Shown: positions 53,849 to 61,180 of the stretch, in pieces
How the letters are laid out: each line of letters starts with the position of its first letter
How positions within the stretch are numbered: position 1 is the stretch's first letter
From: Tellurirhabdus rosea
GTDB taxonomy: Bacteria; Bacteroidota; Bacteroidia; Cytophagales; Spirosomataceae
Reading direction: 5' to 3'
NCBI RefSeq assembly: GCF_026278345.1
Contig: NZ_CP111085.1
Span: forward strand, 1,376,001-1,440,000
Length of the DNA stretch: 64,000 bases
Notes under the pieces: generated by a model
Told to the model about the DNA's origin: nothing
Databases searched by the model: none
The model's input: only the letters and a program-made list of their open reading frames with translations
Translations under genes and position numbers: made by a program

Positions 53849-53900
53849 TCGCTACGCAGTCTGCTTCGGGCAGATCGGAAACGCTTAAATGTATTGGGTG

Positions 53901-53932
53901 GCAGTAGGCAAATCGCTTACTGCTTTTTTTTT
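53901..53932 (+). terminator. Terminator/attenuator after rpsU
   Basis: GCAGTAGGC pairs with GCTTACTGC (one mismatch, four-base loop) and is followed by nine T. It lies 53 bases after rpsU and before xerC. Confidence 0.8.
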
Positions 53933-53998
53933 GCGCCACCGGCTGTCGGGCAGAGCCAAATTCCGCTTAATTTTCGTCCCAACGCGACCCAACGTTTT

Positions 53999-54895
53999 AT
54001 GGATACCCCCTTTCAGTCTTTCCTCGAACACATTCGATACGAAAAGCGCCTGAGCCACCACACCCTGACGGCCTACGGAGCCGACCTGGAGCAGTTCGGG
54101 GCGTTTCTTCAAAAGGATTTTGGCCTCGAAAACGCCGGAGCGGCCAATCACCTCCAGATTCGGGCCTGGATCGTGAGTCTGGTGGAAAGCGGCCTCGACA
54201 AGACCTCCGTGAACCGGAAAATCGCCACCCTGCGGACGTACTTCGGCTACCTGACCCGCCGGAAGGTCATCGAGGCGGACCCGACGCTGAAAATTCAGGC
54301 CCTGAAAACCAGCAAGAAACTGCCCGTTTACGTGGAGGAGAAGCCGATGGAAACGCTGCTCGACGAGGTGGAATTTCCGGAGGATTTCGCCGGACTGCGC
54401 GACAAGCTGGTACTGGAACTGCTCTACGGCACGGGCATCCGTCTGGCCGAACTCGTCGGCCTGCAAACGAGCGACGTCAATCTCTACGAACGGACCATCA
54501 CCGTCCTCGGCAAGCGCAACAAACACCGGATTGTGCCGATCACGGCCAGCCTGTTCAGCCTGATTCAGAACTATTTACAGGCCAAGCAAACCGAACTGGG
54601 GCCGAAAGCCGACGACATCTACCTCATCGTCAGCGACCAGGGCAACAAAGCCTACCCCGTGCTGATTCAGCGAATTGTGAAGAAATACCTGAACGTGGTA
54701 ACGACGCTGGAGAAGAAAAGCCCGCACGTGCTGCGCCACACCTTTGCCACGCACCTGCTCAACCGGGGGGCCGACCTGAACGCCATCAAGGACCTCCTCG
54801 GTCACAGCAGTCTGGCCGCGACCCAGATTTACACGCACAACAGCATCGAAAAGCTCAAGAAAGCCTATGACCAGGCTCATCCGAAAGCAAAGTGA
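53999..54895 (+). CDS. xerC: XerC/XerD-type tyrosine recombinase
   Basis: 298 residues from the ATG at 53999; a frame from 53894 reads through the terminator and is rejected. SAM-like N-terminal domain (FLEHIRYEKRLSHHTLTAYG) and catalytic domain with Arg in YGTGIRLAELVGL, Lys in VLGKRNKHRIVPI, HVLRHTFATHLLNRGAD (His-x-x-Arg) and LGHSSLAATQIYTH (His, Tyr). It probably acts in chromosome dimer resolution. The rpsU-xerC pairing is typical for Bacteroidota; it does not indicate a mobile element. Confidence 0.93.
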   Translation: MDTPFQSFLEHIRYEKRLSHHTLTAYGADLEQFGAFLQKDFGLENAGAANHLQIRAWIVSLVESGLDKTSVNRKIATLRTYFGYLTRRKVIEADPTLKIQALKTSKKLPVYVEEKPMETLLDEVEFPEDFAGLRDKLVLELLYGTGIRLAELVGLQTSDVNLYERTITVLGKRNKHRIVPITASLFSLIQNYLQAKQTELGPKADDIYLIVSDQGNKAYPVLIQRIVKKYLNVVTTLEKKSPHVLRHTFATHLLNRGADLNAIKDLLGHSSLAATQIYTHNSIEKLKKAYDQAHPKAK

Positions 54896-54913
54896 TTTCC
54901 TTAATTTTGCCGC

Positions 54914-55624
54914 ATGAACCCTTCCGCCATTCGCGAGGCGCTGCTGGACATTATCCGGCAGCAGCCTGATTCCGATAAAGCCATTCCGTACCTGACCCAG
55001 CAGGCCAGCATATACGCTAACCAGCCGGGGAAAGCCATTTTTTTCCGGGTTTTTGCCGCCCTTCCCCGCTTTACGGGAAAACGGGTTATCGAAACCTCTC
55101 CGCAGTCCCGGCATTTTCTGCACGGACTCCGCCCCGGCTTCTCCGTGGAGGGCTGGACGCTCGACCGGCTTGCCCGGGTCTGGTGGCTCCTGCACCTTTC
55201 TGCCGAAGACCGCGACGAGGTGGTCAGCACCGTGGAAACACTCATCAAGTCGGCGGAGATGAACGAACTGGTGGCGATTTACTCCGCCCTGCCGGTACTG
55301 CCCTTCCCGGATGCCTGGCGCTTTCAGGCGACGGAGGCCGTTCGCAGCAACATCGGCCCCGTGCAGGACGCCATCATGCTCCGGAACCCGTACGCGTCCG
55401 AGCAGCTGGACCAGAACGCCTGGAACCAGTTGATCATGAAGGCTTTCTTCAACGACAAGGATATTTCCCAGATCATCGGCCACCGCGAACGCCGCAATGC
55501 GGACCTGGCGGCCATCGCCACCGATTTCGCCCGCGAACGCCGCGCCGCCGGCCGCCCCGTCCCCCCCAAGCTCTGGGAACAGGCCGAGCCGTTCGTGAGC
55601 CCGGAGCTTAGGGAGCTGTTTTGA
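54914..55624 (+). CDS. eboA: EboA-family protein
   Basis: 236 residues, with no recognised catalytic motif. The conserved EboA block is clear: MNELVAIYSALPVLPFPDAW, ATEAVRSNIGPVQDAIMLRNP, DQNAWNQLIMKAFFND and ARERRAAGRPVPPKLW. Predicted cytoplasmic and mostly helical. It starts 18 bases after xerC. It is the first gene of an ebo set that continues at 57349 after two opposite-strand genes. The role in the ebo pathway is unknown. The stop codon lies at the left edge of a hairpin. Confidence 0.88.
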   Translation: MNPSAIREALLDIIRQQPDSDKAIPYLTQQASIYANQPGKAIFFRVFAALPRFTGKRVIETSPQSRHFLHGLRPGFSVEGWTLDRLARVWWLLHLSAEDRDEVVSTVETLIKSAEMNELVAIYSALPVLPFPDAWRFQATEAVRSNIGPVQDAIMLRNPYASEQLDQNAWNQLIMKAFFNDKDISQIIGHRERRNADLAAIATDFARERRAAGRPVPPKLWEQAEPFVSPELRELF

Positions 55625-55720
55625 GTTTTCTGTTTTCCGTTCTTCGTTGCATGGTACAGAGATGGCTATCTTCTGCGGAGCAACAGAAAACGGAAAACAG
55701 AAAACGGAAAACTCAAAACC
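55621..55720. repeat. 7-nt-periodic intergenic hairpin (eboA/barrel gene)
   Basis: TTTTCTG/TTTTCCG/TTCTTCG heptamers (55621-55650) are complementary to AACAGAA/AACGGAA/AACAGAA/AACGGAA/AACTCAA (55680-55720). About 26 bp with four mismatches in one register; the right arm has one extra heptamer. The eboA TGA is inside the left arm. Confidence 0.85.
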
Positions 55721-55723
55721 GAC

Positions 55724-56371
55724 TCAATACCACCGGAACGACAGACCCGCCGACAGGAGCAGGTTCTGGGTGTTCTGGATTTCGTTGTAGTTGAAAAAGA
55801 CCTGCTGGTATTGCGCCTGCAGCTCCGCGCCCAGCCGACCTTCGGGGCCGCCGAACTGGAACCGGACGCCCGCCGCCGGTGCAATAGCCGCGCGGATGCC
55901 CTGCTCCCGGTCCGCCAGCGAACCCCAGTATTTCGTGTAGGTCACGTACGCGCCGCCCGCGCCCGCCTGAATGTATGGACGGATGGGGGCGTTGACGCCC
56001 GTGAAGAAAAACGACCCGATGGCCAGTACCGGCACCGTCGTCAGCGTCCGGGTCTGCACCGCCGAAATAGCGCCGCTGCCCGTTTCTATCGTCTGCCGGG
56101 GTAGTCGCTCCGAAAGGTACTGATACCCCGTCCGGACGCCCGCCGAAAAATTCTTCGGAAAAACTGCTTCCAGAGCAAGGCCGAACGCCGCATTGTTGCG
56201 GCTGTTGATAAAGTCGGTCTGCGTGCCTGACGGAATCGCCACGCCGCCGTACAGCGTCGCCCGTCCGGTCACAAATCGTTCGTAAAACGACGGCATCTGG
56301 TAGCCGCCTTCCTGAGCCAGTGCCACTCCCGCCACCAGCCACAGCATCAACATCATCGAAATGCGTTTCAT
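55724..56371 (-). CDS. Outer-membrane beta-barrel protein
   Basis: 215 residues with a signal peptide (MKRISMMLMLWLVAGVALAQ). Alternating amphipathic strands such as GLALEAVFPKNFSAGVRTGY, APIRPYIQAGAGGAYVTYT and LGAELQAQYQQVFFNYNEI end in LLLSAGLSFRWY, with a terminal aromatic. This fits a small eight-stranded barrel. On the strand opposite to ebo, it shares a likely transcript with the upstream DUF4136 lipoprotein gene (12-base gap). Function unknown. Confidence 0.85.
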   Translation of the reverse strand: MKRISMMLMLWLVAGVALAQEGGYQMPSFYERFVTGRATLYGGVAIPSGTQTDFINSRNNAAFGLALEAVFPKNFSAGVRTGYQYLSERLPRQTIETGSGAISAVQTRTLTTVPVLAIGSFFFTGVNAPIRPYIQAGAGGAYVTYTKYWGSLADREQGIRAAIAPAAGVRFQFGGPEGRLGAELQAQYQQVFFNYNEIQNTQNLLLSAGLSFRWY

Positions 56372-56383
56372 GGTCAGCGGTAG

Positions 56384-57040
56384 TTAACGGGCGGTACGGA
56401 GATACGGAGACTGTTCCAGCACGGCGTTGATGGTCCGGGCGAAGCTGGCCGCGTCAAAAATGCCGTTGCCGCGGATTTCGGCCGTCCAGAGGACGTTCAC
56501 CTGCTGCGTCTGCTGGTTGGCATTTTTCAAATCCACGATTTCGATAATCCAGTAGCGGTCGCTCACCTCATAAAACTGGTAAGGCGAGCCGTAGCCCAGA
56601 CCATAGCCGGAGCCATAGCCTAGTCCCCAGCCCGAACCAAAGCCCGGTCCGAAAAAGAAAGGATCGTAGAACGGATTGGTCGTCACGCCGGTGTACTGGT
56701 TGTCGACCCGGGCGACGATGACGCCGAGGTCCGGTCTTTGGTTCCGGTTCACCCGCTGGAATCCGCGCCCGGTCAGGCTGGTCGAAACCTGGTCCAGAAA
56801 CTGCACTTCCTCCGTTATGGCTGAGGCAATCTGGCGGTTATTGGCCAGTACCAGCACCGAATCCGGCAGGGAGAATGTCTGGTAACTGCCGAAGTTGACG
56901 TTGCGGTCGTAGTTGGTAATAAACACCTGGCTGTCCTCCGGCGAAAGATCCGCCAGCGGCTCCCGTTCACAGGCCGACAGCCCGGCCAGGAGGCAGATTG
57001 CCCACAGCCAGAGAGGCTGGAGAAGTTGTTTACGGTTCAT
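56384..57040 (-). CDS. DUF4136-domain lipoprotein
   Basis: 218 residues with lipobox GLSAC (Cys24). DUF4136 features: DRNVNFGSYQTFSLPDS, ITEEVQFLDQVSTSLTGRGF, DLGVIVARV and WIIEIVDLKNANQQTQQVNV. A Gly/Tyr-rich insert (PGFGSGWGLGYGSGYGLGYG) interrupts the domain at about residues 131-152. Probably an envelope protein cotranscribed with the barrel gene. Function unknown. Confidence 0.85.
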   Translation of the reverse strand: MNRKQLLQPLWLWAICLLAGLSACEREPLADLSPEDSQVFITNYDRNVNFGSYQTFSLPDSVLVLANNRQIASAITEEVQFLDQVSTSLTGRGFQRVNRNQRPDLGVIVARVDNQYTGVTTNPFYDPFFFGPGFGSGWGLGYGSGYGLGYGSPYQFYEVSDRYWIIEIVDLKNANQQTQQVNVLWTAEIRGNGIFDAASFARTINAVLEQSPYLRTAR

Positions 57041-57076
57041 TGTTTTGTTCGTTTGTTGATTTGGTACTGAGGTTGT

Positions 57077-57173
57077 TTCCCGCAGATTTTCGCTGATTCA
57101 CAGCGCAGATTTTCGCAGAAAAAAATACGTTCTGCGAAAATCTGCGCTGTGAATCAGCGAAAATCTGCGGGAA
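57077..57173. repeat. Perfect 44-bp inverted repeat between DUF4136 gene and eboB
   Basis: 57077-57120 is the exact reverse complement of 57130-57173, with a 9-base A-rich loop. Each arm contains two copies of CGCAGATTTTCGC around TGATTCACAG. It differs from the 7/8-nt family in unit length and is the most perfect palindrome in the window. The whole divergent gap 57041-57348 otherwise holds only promoter-like AT-rich DNA for eboB. Confidence 0.97.
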
Positions 57174-57348
57174 CCCGCTTGACACCGTGATGACCGATTG
57201 TCCTTTATTTAACGAAAAACGGCTGCTCTAAATTTTCCAAAAACCTATCCGTTGTCATTGAAACCAACCGGTATAAGGTGCAACTTGCAGGCTTTAACAA
57301 GGGCCGGTCAGTTTTGTTAGCTGATTAGCCTCATTACGCTAAACCACT

Positions 57349-58281
57349 ATGGAATTTCTGGATACAATCCGCGGGATGAAGTTTATCGATATGCACGCGC
57401 ATATGGTATCCCGCACCACGGACGATTATCAGGCCATGTCCGACGCGGGCGTGGTCGCCGTGATAGAACCCGCTTTCTGGCTCGGACAGCCGCGCACGGG
57501 CGTGGATACTTTCCGGGATTATTTCAGCAGTCTGGTCGGTTGGGAGCGCTTCCGGGCGTCGCAGTTCGGCATCCGGCATTACTGCACCATCGGTCTGAAT
57601 TCAAAAGAATCCAACAACGAGGCGCTGGCCGAGCAGGTGATGGAAATTCTGCCCCTGTTTCTTTACAAGGAAGGCGTAGTCGGCGTGGGTGAAATCGGCT
57701 TCGACGACCAGACGGCCCTCGAAGAAAAATACTACCGTGCCCAGCTCGACCTCGCCAAAGAGGCCGGCCTGCCCGTGCAGGTGCACACGCCCCACCGCGA
57801 CAAGAAACGGGGTACGACCCGCAGCATGGACATTGCCCTCGAACAGGGCCTTGACCCGAAGATGGTCATCATCGACCATAACAATGAGGAAACGGTCCGG
57901 GAAGTGCTCGACCGGGGTTTCTGGGCGGCGTTTACGATCTACCCGTTCACCAAAATGGGCAACGAGCGGATGGTCGAAATCGTGAAGCAGTACGGCACCG
58001 ACCGCATCATGGTCAATTCGGCCTGCGACTGGGGCATCAGCGATCCGTTGGCCGTTCCCAAGACGGCTTACCTGATGAAAGTGAACGGCATTTCGGACGA
58101 AGACATCGAAACCGTCACCTATTACAACGCCCTGAAAGCCTTCGGGCAGAGCGGTCAGATCAGCCTCGAAGAACTTGAACAGCCCGTCGTCATCGACCAG
58201 AGTCAGAAGTTCAAAGGCAGCACCGTCCTCCGCGGCGGCCAGGCCCCGCGGGTTGATAAGTCGTCGGTGTTTATTCGATAA
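57349..58281 (+). CDS. eboB: EboB-type TatD-family metal-dependent hydrolase
   Basis: A 310-residue TIM-barrel hydrolase. Metal-site text: FIDMHAHMVSRTTDD, VGVGEIGFDDQTALEEKYY, LPVQVHTPHRDKKRG, VIIDHNNEETVREVL and MVNSACDWGISDPLAVPKTA. TatD enzymes hydrolyse phosphodiester or ester bonds; the substrate of the ebo branch is unknown. It is followed by eboC after a short hairpin-bearing gap on the same strand. Confidence 0.88.
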   Translation: MEFLDTIRGMKFIDMHAHMVSRTTDDYQAMSDAGVVAVIEPAFWLGQPRTGVDTFRDYFSSLVGWERFRASQFGIRHYCTIGLNSKESNNEALAEQVMEILPLFLYKEGVVGVGEIGFDDQTALEEKYYRAQLDLAKEAGLPVQVHTPHRDKKRGTTRSMDIALEQGLDPKMVIIDHNNEETVREVLDRGFWAAFTIYPFTKMGNERMVEIVKQYGTDRIMVNSACDWGISDPLAVPKTAYLMKVNGISDEDIETVTYYNALKAFGQSGQISLEELEQPVVIDQSQKFKGSTVLRGGQAPRVDKSSVFIR

Positions 58282-58288
58282 TTCATTT

Positions 58289-58366
58289 AGTGATTGAGCG
58301 ATTGAGTGATTGAGCGGTGTACGACCGGGCCATTGTCACTCAATCGCTCAATCACTCAATCGCTCA
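58289..58366. repeat. 8-nt-periodic intergenic hairpin (eboB-eboC)
   Basis: A perfect 22-bp pairing of 58295-58316 with 58345-58366; an alternative register pairs 58289-58308 with 58337-58356. Octamers are GATTGAGC/GATTGAGT. The right arm ends two bases before the eboC ATG, so it occupies the ribosome-binding region. Confidence 0.93.
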
Positions 58367-58368
58367 TT

Positions 58369-59244
58369 ATGTTGCTCCCTCTCCTCCGCCTTACCCGCCC
58401 GGCGAATCTGGTTACGGCCGTGGCGGATATTCTGGCCGGTACAGCCATTGCCGGTTACCTGACGTACGAATACGCCACGTTCGAACCGCTGGGGCTGCTC
58501 TGCCTGTCCACCATCGGGCTCTACGGCGGCGGCGTGGTGTTCAACGATATTTTTGACGCGCAGCTCGATGCGGAGGAACGGCCCGAACGGCCCATACCGA
58601 GCGGGCAGGTAAGCCTGCGGTCGGCATCCCTGCTGGGCTCCGTGCTGCTGCTGATCGGCGTCGTTGCGGCCTGGCTGGTGCACCCGCTGTCGGGCTGGCT
58701 GGCCATCGCCATCGCGGTTTTTGCGCTGCTTTACGACCAGTTCGGGAAGCACCATCCCGTGCTGGGACCGCTGAACATGGGTCTGTGCCGGGGCCTGAAT
58801 CTGCTGCTGGGCGTCAGCATCCTGCCCGAGCAGGTGATGCCCTGGGCGTGGGTGGCGCTGCTGCCGATTGCGTACATCGGGGCCATTACGATGATCAGCC
58901 GGGGAGAAGTGCATGGCGGGTCGTCGGGGACGCTGCGGATCGCGGGGCTGCTCTACGGCGCGGTCATTGCCTGCATCGCGGCCATTGCACAGTCGCGGGG
59001 GCAGTTGGGAACGGCCCTGCCTTTCCTGATCATTTTTGGCCTGTTCATTTTTCCGCCGCTGTGGCGGGCCGTGCGTGAGCCGGTCGGGAAAAATATCGGC
59101 ATGGCCGTCAAGGCCGGGGTGGTTTCTCTGATTGTGATGAATGCGGCCTGGGTGGCGGCGTTTGCCTCTTTCCCCTTTGCGCTGCTGGTGGTGTGTCTGC
59201 TGCCGCTGACGCGGTTGCTGGCCCGGGTGTTTGCCGTTACATGA
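58369..59244 (+). CDS. eboC: EboC-type UbiA prenyltransferase
   Basis: 291 residues from the ATG at 58369; the earlier frame from 58306 reads the repeat. About eight to nine membrane helices. UbiA motifs: RLTRPANLVTAVADILAG, the first Asp-rich motif FNDIFDAQLDAEERPERPIP and the second-site YDQFGKHHPVLGPLNMGLCRG. It should attach an isoprenoid to an acceptor at the inner membrane. In ebo clusters the acceptor is presumed to come from EboD/EboE chemistry, which is inference. Confidence 0.9.
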   Translation: MLLPLLRLTRPANLVTAVADILAGTAIAGYLTYEYATFEPLGLLCLSTIGLYGGGVVFNDIFDAQLDAEERPERPIPSGQVSLRSASLLGSVLLLIGVVAAWLVHPLSGWLAIAIAVFALLYDQFGKHHPVLGPLNMGLCRGLNLLLGVSILPEQVMPWAWVALLPIAYIGAITMISRGEVHGGSSGTLRIAGLLYGAVIACIAAIAQSRGQLGTALPFLIIFGLFIFPPLWRAVREPVGKNIGMAVKAGVVSLIVMNAAWVAAFASFPFALLVVCLLPLTRLLARVFAVT

Positions 59245-59247
59245 ATA

Positions 59248-59297
59248 AATGCCAGAATGAATGCCATATCTCCAAGATATGGCATTCATCTGGCATT
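59248..59297. repeat. Short hairpin after eboC
   Basis: A 23-bp stem with a single bulged base (59248-59271 with 59275-59297) and a tiny loop. Units ATGAATAA/ATGCCAGA/ATGAATGC suggest it is an 8-nt member with a short loop. It may act as the eboC terminator. Confidence 0.7.
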
Positions 59298-59301
59298 GAT
59301 C

Positions 59302-59333
59302 AAAAAAAGCCGCCTCCAGCGGAAGCGGCCTTT
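59302..59333 (-). terminator. Terminator of the charged periplasmic protein gene
   Basis: On the minus strand GCCGCTTCC pairs with GGAGGCGGC (one mismatch, three-base loop), followed by seven T. Confidence 0.8.
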
Positions 59334-59359
59334 CCTACGTTACATCTACCGATTCACAC

Positions 59360-59878
59360 TCAGCCGTTACGGTGGTTACGGTGCCGTTCCCGGCGTTCCT
59401 GTTGCCGGTTCATGAACTGCTCCCGTTCCGCCGGACTCATGGTCTTTAATTTTTCTTCCAGACGCTGGCGCTTCGCTTCGCGGTAAGCCTGCCGCTCGGC
59501 GGGCGACATGGCAGAGGTTTGCTTGCGGTGCGCCTCGTGGCCAACTTTATGGTCGGCCGAAGCCGAGCCGGATTTCAGGGTGCTCCCTTTGGTGGCCTTA
59601 CCTTCCTTGATTTTCTTCTGAATGGCTTCGCGCTGCTCGGGCGTCATATTCTGCATCCGCTGTTCGCGCATCCGCTGGCGCTCGGAGAAGAAAGCCTTGC
59701 GCTCTTCCGGTGACATTTTCGCCACTTTCTCCTTTAGCTCCTGCCGACGGGCGGCCCGTTCGGTGGCGCTCAGCCGCTCTTTTTCCTTTAATGCCGGCGA
59801 ATTGTCCGTGGTTTGCGCAAAGGCGCTGACAGAAAACAGCAGCATCGCTGCAACGGCTACCAGATTTTTCTTGTTCAT
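59360..59878 (-). CDS. Exported highly charged helical protein, unknown function
   Basis: 172 residues with a signal peptide (MNKKNLVAVAAMLLFSVSAFA). The mature part is almost wholly Arg/Lys/Glu/Gln-rich helix with a repeated MSPEER/MTPEQRE/MSPAERQ/MSPAEREQF motif at about residues 55, 78, 124 and 152. This resembles Spy/CpxP-like or LTxxQ-type periplasmic proteins, but I cannot assign a family firmly. It lies opposite to and between eboC and eboD, with its own terminator. Confidence 0.75.
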   Translation of the reverse strand: MNKKNLVAVAAMLLFSVSAFAQTTDNSPALKEKERLSATERAARRQELKEKVAKMSPEERKAFFSERQRMREQRMQNMTPEQREAIQKKIKEGKATKGSTLKSGSASADHKVGHEAHRKQTSAMSPAERQAYREAKRQRLEEKLKTMSPAEREQFMNRQQERRERHRNHRNG

Positions 59879-59992
59879 AGGATATGGGTGAATATTTTTA
59901 ATTCAGGTTGTTTGCATTTCGCCGGTTGGACAAGGTGCAAAAACAAAGGTTTAACAAGCAATTAGTTTATCTTTATAAAATTCTTTTTTGAA

Positions 59993-60000
59993 TAATTTTG
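59993..60000 (+). promoter_or_regulatory. -7 element upstream of eboD
   Basis: TAATTTTG matches TANNTTTG exactly and lies 23 bases before the eboD start. The -33 box is not clear. It is consistent with eboDEF having its own promoter after the interruption. Confidence 0.5.
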
Positions 60001-60022
60001 AGTTCGCTTAACGCTTAAATCA

Positions 60023-61180
60023 ATGTCGATATCCCTTCAGCAATCGTTCAGCGTCCGGTTTACCTACGACGTCTCTTTCACCGAGGGCCTGTTCGATTCT
60101 ACGAATACCCTTTTTCTGGAATTTTTGCAAAAACAGGCCGCCGGCGGTCTGCGTAAGAAGTTGTTTTTTGTACTCGACGACGGTGTCCTGAAGTATCACC
60201 CCGAACTGCCCGTTCAGATTCAGACGTATTTCCGGCGCTATCCGCTGGTAGAACTGATTTCGGAACTGCTGATTGTGCCGGGCGGGGAGGCTGCCAAAAA
60301 TGACCCCACGCTGGTCGATAAGATTGTCGATGCCGTTGACCGGCACGGCATCGACCGGCACTCGTACATTGTCGCCATCGGCGGCGGCTCGGTCCTCGAC
60401 ATGGTGGGCTACGCCGCGGCGATCTCCCACCGGGGTATCCGCCACATCCGCATCCCGACGACGGTTCTGTCGCAGAACGATTCGGGAGTCGGCGTCAAAA
60501 ACGGCATTAATTTTCGGGGAAAGAAAAATTTCATCGGCACGTTTGCGCCGCCCGTAGCCGTCCTGATTGACTACTCTTTTCTGACGACGCTCGACGACCG
60601 CGACTGGCGGGCGGGCATTTCGGAGGCCGTTAAGGTGGCGCTCATCAAGGATGCGCCTTTCTTCGACTGGCTGGAAGCCCATGCCGAGCGGCTGGCCGAT
60701 CGGGATCTGGAAGCCATGAAATACCTCGTCCAGCGCTGCGCCGAACTGCATATGCAGCATATTGCGGGCGGCGACCCGTTCGAGATGGGCTCCTCCCGTC
60801 CGCTGGACTTCGGCCACTGGAGCGCTCACAAACTCGAACAACTAACTGATTTTGAAATCCGGCACGGGGAAGCCGTCGCCATCGGCATTGCGCTCGACAC
60901 GCTGTATTCCCAGCAGATCGGCTGGCTTTCGGAGGCAGAAGCATCGCGCATCCTGACGACGCTCCGGACGCTCGGTTTTCAGGTCTTTCATCCCGAACTG
61001 GAAAACGAAGCGGCCCTGAAAGGGCTTTCCGAATTCCGGGAACACCTGGGCGGTCAGCTGACGATCATGCTCCTGCAAAGCATCGGTACGGGCGTGGAAG
61101 TGCACGAGATGGATGAAAACCGCATCCGCGAGGTAATTTCCATCCTGAAACACCAGCAAACCGAAACCCAGCCCGCATGA
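60023..61180 (+). CDS. eboD: EboD-type sugar-phosphate cyclase (3-dehydroquinate-synthase-like)
   Basis: A 385-residue NAD- and metal-dependent cyclase. Family motifs: VPGGEAAKNDPTLV, AIGGGSVLDMVGYAAAISHRG, RIPTTVLSQNDSGVGVKNGI, GKKNFIGTFAPPVAVLIDY, AGISEAVKVALIKD (metal Glu), DFGHWSAHKLE and IRHGEAVAIGIAL (metal His). It is related to dehydroquinate and 2-epi-5-epi-valiolone synthases, which cyclise a phosphorylated ketose. This enzyme should make a cyclitol-type precursor. Its stop overlaps the eboE start by four bases (ATGA). Confidence 0.92.
   Translation: MSISLQQSFSVRFTYDVSFTEGLFDSTNTLFLEFLQKQAAGGLRKKLFFVLDDGVLKYHPELPVQIQTYFRRYPLVELISELLIVPGGEAAKNDPTLVDKIVDAVDRHGIDRHSYIVAIGGGSVLDMVGYAAAISHRGIRHIRIPTTVLSQNDSGVGVKNGINFRGKKNFIGTFAPPVAVLIDYSFLTTLDDRDWRAGISEAVKVALIKDAPFFDWLEAHAERLADRDLEAMKYLVQRCAELHMQHIAGGDPFEMGSSRPLDFGHWSAHKLEQLTDFEIRHGEAVAIGIALDTLYSQQIGWLSEAEASRILTTLRTLGFQVFHPELENEAALKGLSEFREHLGGQLTIMLLQSIGTGVEVHEMDENRIREVISILKHQQTETQPA

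Noticed and set aside
53999-54895. Tyrosine recombinase as evidence for an integrative element
   Set aside because: It is a XerC/XerD-type housekeeping recombinase next to rpsU; no att repeats, tRNA target or phage or conjugation genes are seen nearby.
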